45,650 bases of DNA from DATBFG01 sp036558645. GTDB taxonomy: Bacteria; Acidobacteriota; Terriglobia; Terriglobales; Acidobacteriaceae. Positions 32,088 through 42,285 of the stretch are shown piece after piece. The DNA lies in NCBI GenBank assembly GCA_036558645.1, contig DATBFG010000015.1, positions 1 to 45,650 on the forward strand. The letters are read 5' to 3'. How positions within the stretch are numbered: the stretch's first letter is position 1; each line of letters begins with the position of its first letter. Both the position numbers and the translations under genes were made by a program. Under the pieces are notes generated by a model. The model searched no databases, was not told where the DNA came from, and saw only the letters and a list, made by a program, of their open reading frames with translations.

Positions 32088-34439
32088 ATGCAAAAAGGCA
32101 TTTTGTTTTTGATTCTTGCAGCGGCAGTCCTGTACACGCCGGCGATTCTGGGGCAGGCCGGCGATGAACAGCCGGCATACCTTGATCCGACTCGTTCCAT
32201 AGAGCAAAGAATTGACGACTTGATGAGCCGCATGACGCTTGAGGAAAAGGTCGGGCAGCTCAACTTGCCATGTGTTTACGTTGATGAGCTGGGGAAAGAT
32301 ATTCCTTCAAAGATGGAGGCATGTAGAAAATTTGCCGCCGGAACGTACACCCGGGAGATTGGTCCCGGCTGCGGCTTTTTCACGCTAGCCAACGAGATTC
32401 TGCACAAGGGCACGCGCCAGCAGGTTGAGTACTTCAACGAGCTGCAGAAGATCGCACGCACCCAGACACGGCTGAAAATACCTCTTCTCGAGGACGAAGA
32501 GGGCACGCATGGCGCGATGTTTCCCGGCGCTACTATCTTTCCGGAAGGCTTGGCCATCGGCAGCACGTTCGATCTCGAGCTGGTGAAATCCGTTTACGCC
32601 TCCGCGGCAGCAGAAGCGAGAGCTGTCGGCATCCACATGCTTTCTACTTTGGTGATGGAGTTGGATCGTGATCCTCGAATGGGCAGAAACGAGGAAGCCT
32701 ACACGGAAGACCCTTACCTCTACTCACGAATTGCGGAAAGCATTGTCCGGGCAACGCAGGGGTCGAGCATCGCAGCCGGAGACAAAGTCGTGGCCGTGCT
32801 GACTGACTTTCCCACGCAAAGCGAACCTGCCAGCGGCCTTGAACGTGGAGCCATCGAGCTTTCAGAGCGCGCCTTGCGCGAAAATTTTCTGCTCCCATGG
32901 GTTACAGGGATCACCAAAGCCGGAGCTTTAGGAGTCATGGCCGGCTATCCAGAGCTTGAGGACGTGCCTGCGCACGCTTCCGAGAAGTGGACAAACGATG
33001 TCCTGCGGCAGGAACTGGGTTTCCGCGGAGTAGTGGTCAGCGAGGGCGGCGGATTCGGAACGCTCCTTTACGAGGATATTGTTCGAACTCAAAAGGAGGC
33101 GGGCGCTCTTGCCCTGAAGGCGGGCGTCGATGTGAACATCACGTATGAACCTGCCTATATGGGGCCATTGGTGGAAAACGTGAAGGAGGGACGTGTGCCC
33201 ATCGCGCTGGTAGATCGCGCCGTACGGAGAGTGTTGGAACTTAAGTTCCGGCTCGGGCTCTTCAAAAATTCGTATACCGATGTGGACCATGCCATCCGTA
33301 CCGTTCACTCTCAAACAAATCAGGATCTAGCGTTGCGGGCCGGCCGCGAGGGAATTGTGCTGTTAAAGAACGATCGAAAGATACTTCCATTGAAAAAGAA
33401 CCTGAAGACGATCGCGGTTATAGGTCCGGACGCGGAGAACCTGATGAACGAGCTCGGAGATTATTCGCCGCATGCGATTCCACAGCACGTCGTCAGCATT
33501 CTGGAGGGTATCAAGGCAAAAGCGGGTCCCGGAACCAAGGTCGTTGCAGCCAAAGGCTGCGGTGTGCTGGGGAATGACAGAAGCGGATTCGCCGACGCCA
33601 CCCAAGCCGCGAAGGGTGCGGACGTCGCAATCGTGGTGGTAGGCGAGAATCAAGGCCAAAACGACGTGGATGAGGCGAGGGATCCCCCGACGGACGGCGA
33701 AGGTCACGACGTAGCCAGCCTCGACCTCACCGGAGTGCAGGAGGACCTCGTGAGGGCAGTTTACGAAACAGGAACGCCAACAGTTGTCGTGCTCGTAAAT
33801 GGAAGACCGCTTTCCACTCGTTGGATCGCTGAACACGTGCCGGCGATAGTAGAGGCCTGGCGGCCCGGCGAGCGCGGCGGGGAGGCCGTTGCCGACGTCC
33901 TGTTTGGCGATTACAACCCTAGTGGCCGGCTGGCTATTACGATCCCTCGCCATGTGGGCCAGTTGCCGGCTTACTACAACTACAAGCCTGCGAAACGCTA
34001 CTGGATAAAAGGGGAAAAACGAGGTTATGTAGATATGCCCGCAACGCCTCTTTATCCGTTTGGTTTCGGCTTGAGCTACACGACCTACCAATACAGTGGC
34101 CTTCGCATCGATCCGCTCCAGATACATTCAGCCGGCACGGCGCGAGTCAGTGTCGAAGTAAAAAACGCCGGTGATCAGTCAGGGACGGAAACGGTGCAAC
34201 TTTATGTACACCGGACAACAGGTCCGGTTGCAACACCTGTAAAGCAGCTACGCGGGTTCGAGCGCGTGGATCTGAATCCGGGCGAGACAAAGAATGTCAC
34301 GCTGACGCTGACACCCGAAGACTTGCAACTGCTCGACCGCGACATGCATTGGCGGGTGACACCGGGAGACGTTGAAATCATGGTAGGGTCTTCCTCGGAC
34401 GATCTGCCGCTCCAAGGAGTGTTGAAGGTCGTACCGTAA
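32088..34439 (+). CDS. GH3 beta-glycosidase
   Basis: A 783-residue secreted GH3 enzyme. The signal peptide spans residues 1-23, and the ATG has GGGAG upstream. The order is an N-terminal TIM barrel (about 35-375: LTLEEKVGQLN, then LLEDEEGTHGAMFPG, then LDRDPRMGRNEEAYTEDP), an alpha/beta sandwich (about 410-640: GIVLLKNDRKILPLK, VVVLVNGRPLS) and a C-terminal fibronectin III-like domain. The position that normally holds the nucleophilic Asp in VSDW reads VVVSEGGGFG, with Glu319 in its place. I recall related acidobacterial proteins with SEGGG, so this may mark a subfamily with altered chemistry. Beta-glucosidase or beta-xylosidase activity cannot be decided. Upstream lies the aldolase gene, downstream the PSD1/DUF1501 pair. 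Confidence 0.9.
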   Translation: MQKGILFLILAAAVLYTPAILGQAGDEQPAYLDPTRSIEQRIDDLMSRMTLEEKVGQLNLPCVYVDELGKDIPSKMEACRKFAAGTYTREIGPGCGFFTLANEILHKGTRQQVEYFNELQKIARTQTRLKIPLLEDEEGTHGAMFPGATIFPEGLAIGSTFDLELVKSVYASAAAEARAVGIHMLSTLVMELDRDPRMGRNEEAYTEDPYLYSRIAESIVRATQGSSIAAGDKVVAVLTDFPTQSEPASGLERGAIELSERALRENFLLPWVTGITKAGALGVMAGYPELEDVPAHASEKWTNDVLRQELGFRGVVVSEGGGFGTLLYEDIVRTQKEAGALALKAGVDVNITYEPAYMGPLVENVKEGRVPIALVDRAVRRVLELKFRLGLFKNSYTDVDHAIRTVHSQTNQDLALRAGREGIVLLKNDRKILPLKKNLKTIAVIGPDAENLMNELGDYSPHAIPQHVVSILEGIKAKAGPGTKVVAAKGCGVLGNDRSGFADATQAAKGADVAIVVVGENQGQNDVDEARDPPTDGEGHDVASLDLTGVQEDLVRAVYETGTPTVVVLVNGRPLSTRWIAEHVPAIVEAWRPGERGGEAVADVLFGDYNPSGRLAITIPRHVGQLPAYYNYKPAKRYWIKGEKRGYVDMPATPLYPFGFGLSYTTYQYSGLRIDPLQIHSAGTARVSVEVKNAGDQSGTETVQLYVHRTTGPVATPVKQLRGFERVDLNPGETKNVTLTLTPEDLQLLDRDMHWRVTPGDVEIMVGSSSDDLPLQGVLKVVP

Positions 34440-34479
34440 ACATTGTGTGCCCTTGTTGGAGTTATATTGAATCTCGACC

Positions 34480-37400
34480 ATGAATTCTTTGAAGGTACTG
34501 TGCTTCTTCGTGGGATTCCAAGTTACTTGCTATGCAGCCTCGATAGAGTTCAACCGCGATGTTCGTCCTATTCTTTCCGATAAATGCTATCTCTGCCATG
34601 GCACGGACGCCAAGGCCAAACATATTCCGTTTCGCCTGGACCGGGAAGGGGAGGCCAAGGCCCTACTGCCGGATGGCAAGCGTCCAATCGTTGAAGGGCA
34701 TCCCGAACAAAGCGAAGTAATTCAACGTATTACCGCAGGAAAGCCCGCAATGCGGATGCCGCCGGTCTACACCGGCATGAAGCTTTCCGACAAGGAGATC
34801 GAAACAATCCGGAGCTGGATTGCCCAAGGTGGCAAATGGGAGAAACACTGGGCTTTTCTGCCGCCTAAACGTTATCCAATCCCGAGCGTGAAGGAATCAG
34901 CATGGATTCGGAATCCAATCGATGCCTTTGTGTTGAGCCGCCTGGAAGAGCAGAATCTGCATCCGTCGCCCGAGGCCAGCCGCGAGACGCTCATACGACG
35001 AGTAACATTAGACCTCACGGGTCTTCCTCCCACTCCCACGGAAGTCGATGCTTTTCTGAATGATAAATCCAGTCACGCTTACGAAAAAGTCGTGGACCGC
35101 CTGCTTGCCTCGCCCCGCTACGGCGAGCGGATGGCTTTTGTCTGGCTGGATGCTGCCCGCTACGCAGATACAAATGGCTACCAGTATGACGGCGGCAGGC
35201 AGATGTGGCGGTGGCGCGATTTCGTCATCAATGCCTTCAATCGCAACGAGCCCTTTAACCAATTTGCGCTCGAGCAGATTGCGGGCGATATGCTGCCTAA
35301 CGCAACGCTAGATCAGAAAGTCGCCACCGGATTCAATCGCAACCATCGAATCAACACCGAGGACGGCATCATTCCCGAAGAGTATGCCGTCGAATACGTC
35401 GTCGATCGGGTGGCTACCACGTCAACCGTGTTTCTTGGGCTCACGCTCGGCTGCGCGCGTTGTCATAACCATAAATTTGACCCTTTCACTCAGAAGGAGT
35501 TTTACCAGCTCTATTCTTATTTCGATCAAGTGCCCGAAATAGGTCGCGGAATCAAGTACGGAAACTCCCCACCCGTCATTCCCGCCCCTACCGTGGAACA
35601 ACAAAAGGCTCTCGACGAGCTCGATCAGCAGATGGATGTTATCGAAAAGATGCTGCGCCGCAACGATCGAGCTATCGAGCGCGCGCAGCTCAGATGGGAG
35701 CGGAGCTTATCCGGGAATCGCGATCAGTGGTGGGCGCCCACCCGGGATTCGCTCGCCTCCTTCACTTTCGATGGCAAGGAAAGCGTGACTGGGGAGCGAA
35801 GCAACGTACCATCTGTTGACGGCCGTTGTGGCCGCGCCGGGTCGTTTGACGGCAAGAGTTTCCTTGATACCGGCATCCAGACAAAGCTCGATATCGATGA
35901 TCCTTTCACGTTGAGCGCCTGGATCTATTCCCGCGACGTACCGGATGGCAGCGTCGTGAGCGAAATGTTGGACAACTCGACGGGCAAGGGCTTTGGCCTC
36001 CACGTGAACCACGGCAAAGTGCATGTGAATCTGACGAGTGTCTGGGTAGACGATGCAATTCGGGTCGAATCGGAAGAGACGCTTGCCGCCGGCCGTTGGT
36101 ACCACCTTACAGCGACTTACGATGGCTCGAAAGTAGCGGATCATGTCCGCCTTTACATCGATGGCCGGCCAGCCAAGACCAAGGTGTTGATGGATACGCT
36201 GTACCGGCCTTATCGCAATGCGGGCAGCCAGTTCAATGTGCCGATCCGCATCGGCGCGGGGTGGGGTCCGGAGCGCCGTTTCCATGGCCTGATTAGTGGC
36301 GTGCACCTGTATTCCGACGTGCTTTCAACCGATGAAATCGCCGCGTTGGCCGATGCCGATTCATTGTCCGCGATGGCGGCCAAGGCACCAACTTCACGAA
36401 CCGCCACAGAACGCAATATCCTCCGATGGTCGTTCCTGGAAAGTGCGGCGCCTTCGCAATATCGCGATATTTGGGCGAAACGCAATGCGCTGTCGGAGCA
36501 AAAGGAGAAGCTTGAGCGCACGTTCCCGACGGTGATGGTCATGCAGGATGTGCCTCAACGGCGCGACACCCACATATTGACTCGGGGCGCATACGACAAG
36601 CCCGGCGAGCTGGTCCAGCCAGGTGTTCCGGCCGTGCTGCCTCCGCTCCCGGCCGGCGCTCCCAATAATCGCCTGGGGTTCGCGGAATGGGTGATTGATC
36701 CATCCAATCCCCTGCTTAGCCGCGTAACTCTCAACCGCTTTTGGCAGATGTATTTTGGAACCGGAATCGTTAAGAGCGTGGAGGATTTCGGCAGCCAGGG
36801 CGAGTGGCCTTCAAATCCCGAGCTGCTGGACTGGCTGGCGACCGAATTCATCGCGAAGGGTTGGGACGTGAAGGCCATGCAGAAGCTAATCGTGACCAGC
36901 GCAACATACCGCCAGTCCTCGCAAGCTTCACCCGATGCCATGCAACACGATCCGGGCAACCGTCTCCTGGCGCGAGGCCCTCGGGTTCGACTCCCTGCCG
37001 AAATGATCCGCGATCAGGCGCTCGCCATGGCGGGCCTGCTGGTCGAAAAGATCGGAGGGCCTTCGGTCAAGCCGTATCAGCCGCCCGGTCTTTGGAAAGA
37101 GATCGGCATGCAGAATACGGATTACGACCAAGGGCACGGTGCGGATCTCTATCGCCGGAGCCTCTATACGTATTGGAAGCGAACCGCCGCTCCTCCGGCG
37201 ATGATCAACTTCGACGCTTCGATGCGCGAAGATTGCGTTGTGCGTGCCACGGCGACAGACACGCCTCTCCAGGCACTCAATCTGATGGACGATGAGCAGT
37301 TTCTGGAAGCCGCACGTTTTGTTGGCCAGCGCATGTTAAAGGAGGGTGGGGCAACGGCAGATTCCCGCTTGCGCTATGGATTTCGTCTTGCGGTTGCTCG

Positions 37401-37605
37401 CTACCCCACAGAAGTGGAATTGGCAGTTCTCCGGAGCGATTTGCAATTCCATCTGAATTACTTTTCCGACGAAAAGAAGGCCGAGCAGTACCTACATCAA
37501 GGCGAGTCACCTGCGGATTCGAACCTGAATCCGCGCGATCTGGCGGCGTACGCTTCTACTGCCAGTCTACTTATGAATCTCGACGAGACAATTACCAAGG
37601 AGTAA
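34480..37605 (+). CDS. PSD1 / DUF1549-DUF1553 protein with N-terminal cytochrome-like domain and LamG insert
   Basis: A 1041-residue exported protein. After a signal peptide (1-20) comes a planctomycete-type cytochrome C domain (PSCyt1) with the haem site CYLCHG (about 37-42) and RMPP. DUF1549 (PSCyt2) follows (about 140-350: NPIDAFVLSRLEEQ, YGERMAFVWLDAARYADTNG), with a second CxxCH in CARCHNHKFDP. A concanavalin-like LamG domain (about 420-615) is inserted before DUF1553/PSD1 (about 680-1035: SRVTLNRFWQMYFGTGIVKS). Such proteins occur with DUF1501 partners in Planctomycetes and Acidobacteriota. Their chemistry is unproven, but a role in extracytoplasmic polysaccharide oxidation or binding is often proposed. 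The DUF1501 gene starts eight bases after its stop. Confidence 0.92.
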   Translation: MNSLKVLCFFVGFQVTCYAASIEFNRDVRPILSDKCYLCHGTDAKAKHIPFRLDREGEAKALLPDGKRPIVEGHPEQSEVIQRITAGKPAMRMPPVYTGMKLSDKEIETIRSWIAQGGKWEKHWAFLPPKRYPIPSVKESAWIRNPIDAFVLSRLEEQNLHPSPEASRETLIRRVTLDLTGLPPTPTEVDAFLNDKSSHAYEKVVDRLLASPRYGERMAFVWLDAARYADTNGYQYDGGRQMWRWRDFVINAFNRNEPFNQFALEQIAGDMLPNATLDQKVATGFNRNHRINTEDGIIPEEYAVEYVVDRVATTSTVFLGLTLGCARCHNHKFDPFTQKEFYQLYSYFDQVPEIGRGIKYGNSPPVIPAPTVEQQKALDELDQQMDVIEKMLRRNDRAIERAQLRWERSLSGNRDQWWAPTRDSLASFTFDGKESVTGERSNVPSVDGRCGRAGSFDGKSFLDTGIQTKLDIDDPFTLSAWIYSRDVPDGSVVSEMLDNSTGKGFGLHVNHGKVHVNLTSVWVDDAIRVESEETLAAGRWYHLTATYDGSKVADHVRLYIDGRPAKTKVLMDTLYRPYRNAGSQFNVPIRIGAGWGPERRFHGLISGVHLYSDVLSTDEIAALADADSLSAMAAKAPTSRTATERNILRWSFLESAAPSQYRDIWAKRNALSEQKEKLERTFPTVMVMQDVPQRRDTHILTRGAYDKPGELVQPGVPAVLPPLPAGAPNNRLGFAEWVIDPSNPLLSRVTLNRFWQMYFGTGIVKSVEDFGSQGEWPSNPELLDWLATEFIAKGWDVKAMQKLIVTSATYRQSSQASPDAMQHDPGNRLLARGPRVRLPAEMIRDQALAMAGLLVEKIGGPSVKPYQPPGLWKEIGMQNTDYDQGHGADLYRRSLYTYWKRTAAPPAMINFDASMREDCVVRATATDTPLQALNLMDDEQFLEAARFVGQRMLKEGGATADSRLRYGFRLAVARYPTEVELAVLRSDLQFHLNYFSDEKKAEQYLHQGESPADSNLNPRDLAAYASTASLLMNLDETITKE

Positions 37606-37613
37606 GGGATTTT

Positions 37614-39059
<1,446 letters not shown>

Positions 39060-39091
39060 TAGCAAGTTAAGTAAAGAATACCTGTGTCAGC

Positions 39092-40174
39092 TCAGCGAGC
39101 GACGCGAAATTCACGTATTGCTTCAGAGCGAAATTTGACTCCGAATCCCGGCCGCTCTGGTACGGCAGCCAATCCATCATGAATTTCAAAAGGCGTCTCC
39201 AGCAGTTCATCGAGCCAGTCGAACGATTCAATCGCAACCACGTTTGGCTGAGCGGCCGCTAAATGCACATCGTATTCACGGTAGAAGTGAGGCGCTACAC
39301 GCAGCATGTGGGCCTCGGCCAGGGCCGCAACGGAACGCCATCCGGTGACACCCCCTGCCCGCAACAGATCCGGCTGAACAATCGATATACAACGAGCTTT
39401 AGCGATGCGGTAAAAGGGATTTACTCCAAACTCCCGTTCGCCGGCTGCCAAAGGAATGTCTGTCGCCGCTGCAAGGCGCCCATAACTATCCAAATCATCT
39501 TTCGGAAAGGGCTCTTCCAGCCAATCCAAACTGCAATCTTCCACGCGGCGCACCAGGCGAAGCGCGCGCTCCAGCGTAAGGCCCTGATTAGCGTCCACCA
39601 TTAGCTTTCGATCGGGACCGATTATGCGGCGCACTTCACGAATGCGCTCAACATCCCGCTCTTCTTTCGGGCTGCCGATTTTGATCTTCACACCCGCAAA
39701 CCCGCGATCGATATAACCGCGCACTTCGGTTGCAAGTTCCTCATCGGAATAGGAGATCCAACCTCCGCTGCCGTAGACGGGAACAGCAGCATGTTGACGC
39801 CCGAAGAGCACGGCCGCTGGTATGCCGAGACGCCGGGCCAGGAGGTCCCACAGAGCGACGTCGATGGCTGATGTTCCCCACATGGCCAGGCCTTCCTTGC
39901 CGATGTATTCCGTTACGCGCAGGTTCTGCTCGTAAATAGCGCGTATATCATCGGCGGAGCGGCCCACAGCGTAGCGTTTTAGCTCGCAATCAACGATTCC
40001 CTTCAGCAGCGAAGGAGCGTAATCGAACGAAAGCATGTACGAATGCCCGAAGCGATCCCCTGCCCGTACGTCAACGACAATGATGTCCATGAAGCTGAGC
40101 ACGTGTGTCGCATCGGCGATCGGCGGCGAAATGGGAACTCGCAACCACTCGGTTTGAATATCGTCGATTTTCAT
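39092..40174 (-). CDS. Mandelate racemase/muconate lactonizing enzyme-family protein (enolase superfamily)
   Basis: A 360-residue enolase-superfamily enzyme, which abstracts a proton next to a carboxylate using a bound Mg. The lysine pair is Lys163 and Lys165 in GVKIKIG. The metal ligands fit Asp194 in MVDANQG, Glu220 in WLEEPF and Glu246 in AAGERE. His296 in APHFYREY is a candidate second base. This pattern matches acid-sugar dehydratases or epimerases rather than enolase itself. It stands alone on the minus strand between the DUF1501 gene and a divergent alpha/beta-hydrolase gene, with 79 nt between starts, so a shared regulatory region is likely. Given its neighbours, a sugar acid substrate is reasonable but unproven. 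Confidence 0.92.
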   Translation of the reverse strand: MKIDDIQTEWLRVPISPPIADATHVLSFMDIIVVDVRAGDRFGHSYMLSFDYAPSLLKGIVDCELKRYAVGRSADDIRAIYEQNLRVTEYIGKEGLAMWGTSAIDVALWDLLARRLGIPAAVLFGRQHAAVPVYGSGGWISYSDEELATEVRGYIDRGFAGVKIKIGSPKEERDVERIREVRRIIGPDRKLMVDANQGLTLERALRLVRRVEDCSLDWLEEPFPKDDLDSYGRLAAATDIPLAAGEREFGVNPFYRIAKARCISIVQPDLLRAGGVTGWRSVAALAEAHMLRVAPHFYREYDVHLAAAQPNVVAIESFDWLDELLETPFEIHDGLAAVPERPGFGVKFRSEAIREFRVAR

Positions 40175-40253
40175 GGAACTTTGCCTTTCGGAACCTGGAC
40201 CGGCGCCGTTACAACTCCCGTAACATGCAACTGGCAGGTAGAATCACTTTCTG

Positions 40254-42206
40254 ATGACCAAATGTCGGCGGATAATTCTCACACTGACCGTATCCATCAC
40301 GCCAGCTCTGGCGCAAACCGAGCCGCAGTATCTGGAGGGAATTCTAAAAGACGAAAGCCTCTCGCCGGACGTCGCTCTGTTCCAGCTTAGACAATTCATT
40401 CTGAATCGAGTTGGCAAGTTGCCGGCTCCAGGCAGTGCAACGGAATGGACATCGGAATCAAGTCGTATTCGCAGCCAGCTTGTAAAGGACGTTGTTTTCC
40501 ACGGGTGGCCAAAGGACTGGGTCGATGCACCGCCCAAATTCGAAGACCTGGGCACTATGCCGGGTGACGGCTATCAAATTCGAAAGCTGCGTTACGAGAT
40601 CGTGCCCGGGTTCCAATCGACCGCGATCCTGTACGAGCCCTTGAACTTGCACGGCAAAGTATCGGCGATTCTGAACGTCAATGGGCATGTAGGACCGCCA
40701 GGCAAGTCCATCGAGTATAAGCAGAAGCGCTGCATTACGTTCGCGCGAAACGGAATTCTCGCGTTAAATCTGGAATGGCTTTCCTTTGGCGAGCTTGGCG
40801 ATCCGTTCAACCAGCATTGGTATGGCGCACATCTGGATCTCGTGGGAATGAACGAACTCGGCCTGTTCTATCTGGCCATGCGCAAAGGGCTCGATTATCT
40901 TTACGATTATCCGAACACGGATCGTTCGCGTTTGGGCATGACCGGACTATCGGGCGGTGGTTGGCAGACGATCATTCTGAGCTCATTGGATGAGCGGATA
41001 AAAGTTTCCGTCCCGGTCGCCGGATTCTCTTCCATCGTGCCAAGAGTGGAAGCGAAAGACTTCGGCGATATCGGTGACATTGAACAATCGGCAACCGACC
41101 TCTTCGAGGGCCGCGACTATACCTGGCTCACCGCTATGATGGCGCCGCGCCCAACACTGCTGATCTATAACGCGGAGGATGACTGCTGTTTTCGAGCGCC
41201 TATGGTCAAGGCCGGAGTATTCGATGCGATTCGACCCTTCTTCGCGCTCTACGGCAAACAGAACGACCTTGCCTGGCACGAGAATCGCGACCCCGGTACT
41301 CACAATTACTTGATTGATAACCGGAGGGCAGCCTACGATTTCTTCAGCCGTCAATTCAAGCTCCCTCCGATCAAGGAAGACCCTGGAATTGGTACTCAGA
41401 TGAAGACCTACGACGAGCTGGTTGTCGGCCTCCCGAAAGGCAACCTCACCATCGTCGCTTTAGCCCGAAAACTCGCAGATGAAGTAAAGCGGCAGCCGCT
41501 TTCATCGGACGCTTCGGCTCACGATGCCGAGCGAGCCAAGCTCAAACAGATTGTACGCTACCAACCCGCAAAGATAGATCGCCTCTGGACGGTCGGCATC
41601 ACGAAACACCATGGAGTCGAGACGCGAGCCCACCTGTTTGCGATGACGGATGGCCTGACCACAGATGCCGTATGGCTGAAGCCGATTGATTCAACAGAAA
41701 GCGTATCCGCCACAATCATCCTCGACGACCAAGGGCGCGCCGCTACAGCAGAGCCGGTCACAGACCGCATAAACCGCGGAGAGCAGGTCCTCGCCGCCGA
41801 CCTGCCGTTTTACGGCCAAGCGTGGAAGAACGAGTCCACGTGGCTTCTGGAGCAGTTGATAGACACGACGGGTGGCCGGCCGCTGGGAATTGAGGTAGGC
41901 CATCTAATCGAACTCGCGCACTGGTTAAAGCGCCAAGGCGCACCCAGAGTGCGACTGGAGACCAATGGCAAGCGAACCCAGGTAGTGGCGCTCATTGCAG
42001 CCGCGCTGGAGCCGTCCCTCTTTTCCGAGGTCGAGGCCCGAGGAGGCATGCCCAGCCTGCGCTATTTGGTGGACAAGCCTGTGCCGTTCCAAGATGCTGC
42101 TGAGCTCTTCTGTCTCGATCTCTACAAGTTCACCGACCTCGACCGCCTTGCTACGCTATCGGGTCCGTCGGTTGTGAAGGTCGTAAAGAAAGAGGCTGGC
42201 GAATAG
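40254..42206 (+). CDS. Exported alpha/beta hydrolase, acetyl-xylan-esterase-like, with extra C-terminal domain
   Basis: A 650-residue protein with a signal peptide (1-20, ending TPALAQ). The first 370 residues form an alpha/beta hydrolase. The nucleophile is Ser233 in TGLSGGGWQT, the acid is Asp309 or Asp310 in YNAEDDCC, and the His is His350 in PGTHNY. The oxyanion region is NVNGHVGPPGK. This layout resembles acetyl-xylan esterases and related polysaccharide deacylases. The last 270 residues (from about 375) look like a second alpha/beta module that keeps a Rossmann-like order but no clear Ser nucleophile. It probably removes ester groups from a polymer in the periplasm; the substrate is not known. 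It converges on the copper amine oxidase gene. Confidence 0.82.
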   Translation: MTKCRRIILTLTVSITPALAQTEPQYLEGILKDESLSPDVALFQLRQFILNRVGKLPAPGSATEWTSESSRIRSQLVKDVVFHGWPKDWVDAPPKFEDLGTMPGDGYQIRKLRYEIVPGFQSTAILYEPLNLHGKVSAILNVNGHVGPPGKSIEYKQKRCITFARNGILALNLEWLSFGELGDPFNQHWYGAHLDLVGMNELGLFYLAMRKGLDYLYDYPNTDRSRLGMTGLSGGGWQTIILSSLDERIKVSVPVAGFSSIVPRVEAKDFGDIGDIEQSATDLFEGRDYTWLTAMMAPRPTLLIYNAEDDCCFRAPMVKAGVFDAIRPFFALYGKQNDLAWHENRDPGTHNYLIDNRRAAYDFFSRQFKLPPIKEDPGIGTQMKTYDELVVGLPKGNLTIVALARKLADEVKRQPLSSDASAHDAERAKLKQIVRYQPAKIDRLWTVGITKHHGVETRAHLFAMTDGLTTDAVWLKPIDSTESVSATIILDDQGRAATAEPVTDRINRGEQVLAADLPFYGQAWKNESTWLLEQLIDTTGGRPLGIEVGHLIELAHWLKRQGAPRVRLETNGKRTQVVALIAAALEPSLFSEVEARGGMPSLRYLVDKPVPFQDAAELFCLDLYKFTDLDRLATLSGPSVVKVVKKEAGE

Positions 42207-42285
42207 TGCTAATGAGCTTCGATACCGGCAAGGTTGATTGATACGCGACACGAAAGTATTGCCTCTGGCCTTGAAGGTTACATGC

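Noticed and set aside
33363..34127. A 254-codon minus-strand frame opposite the GH3 gene.
   Set aside because: No family similarity; it is explained by codon bias of the GH3 gene on the other strand.
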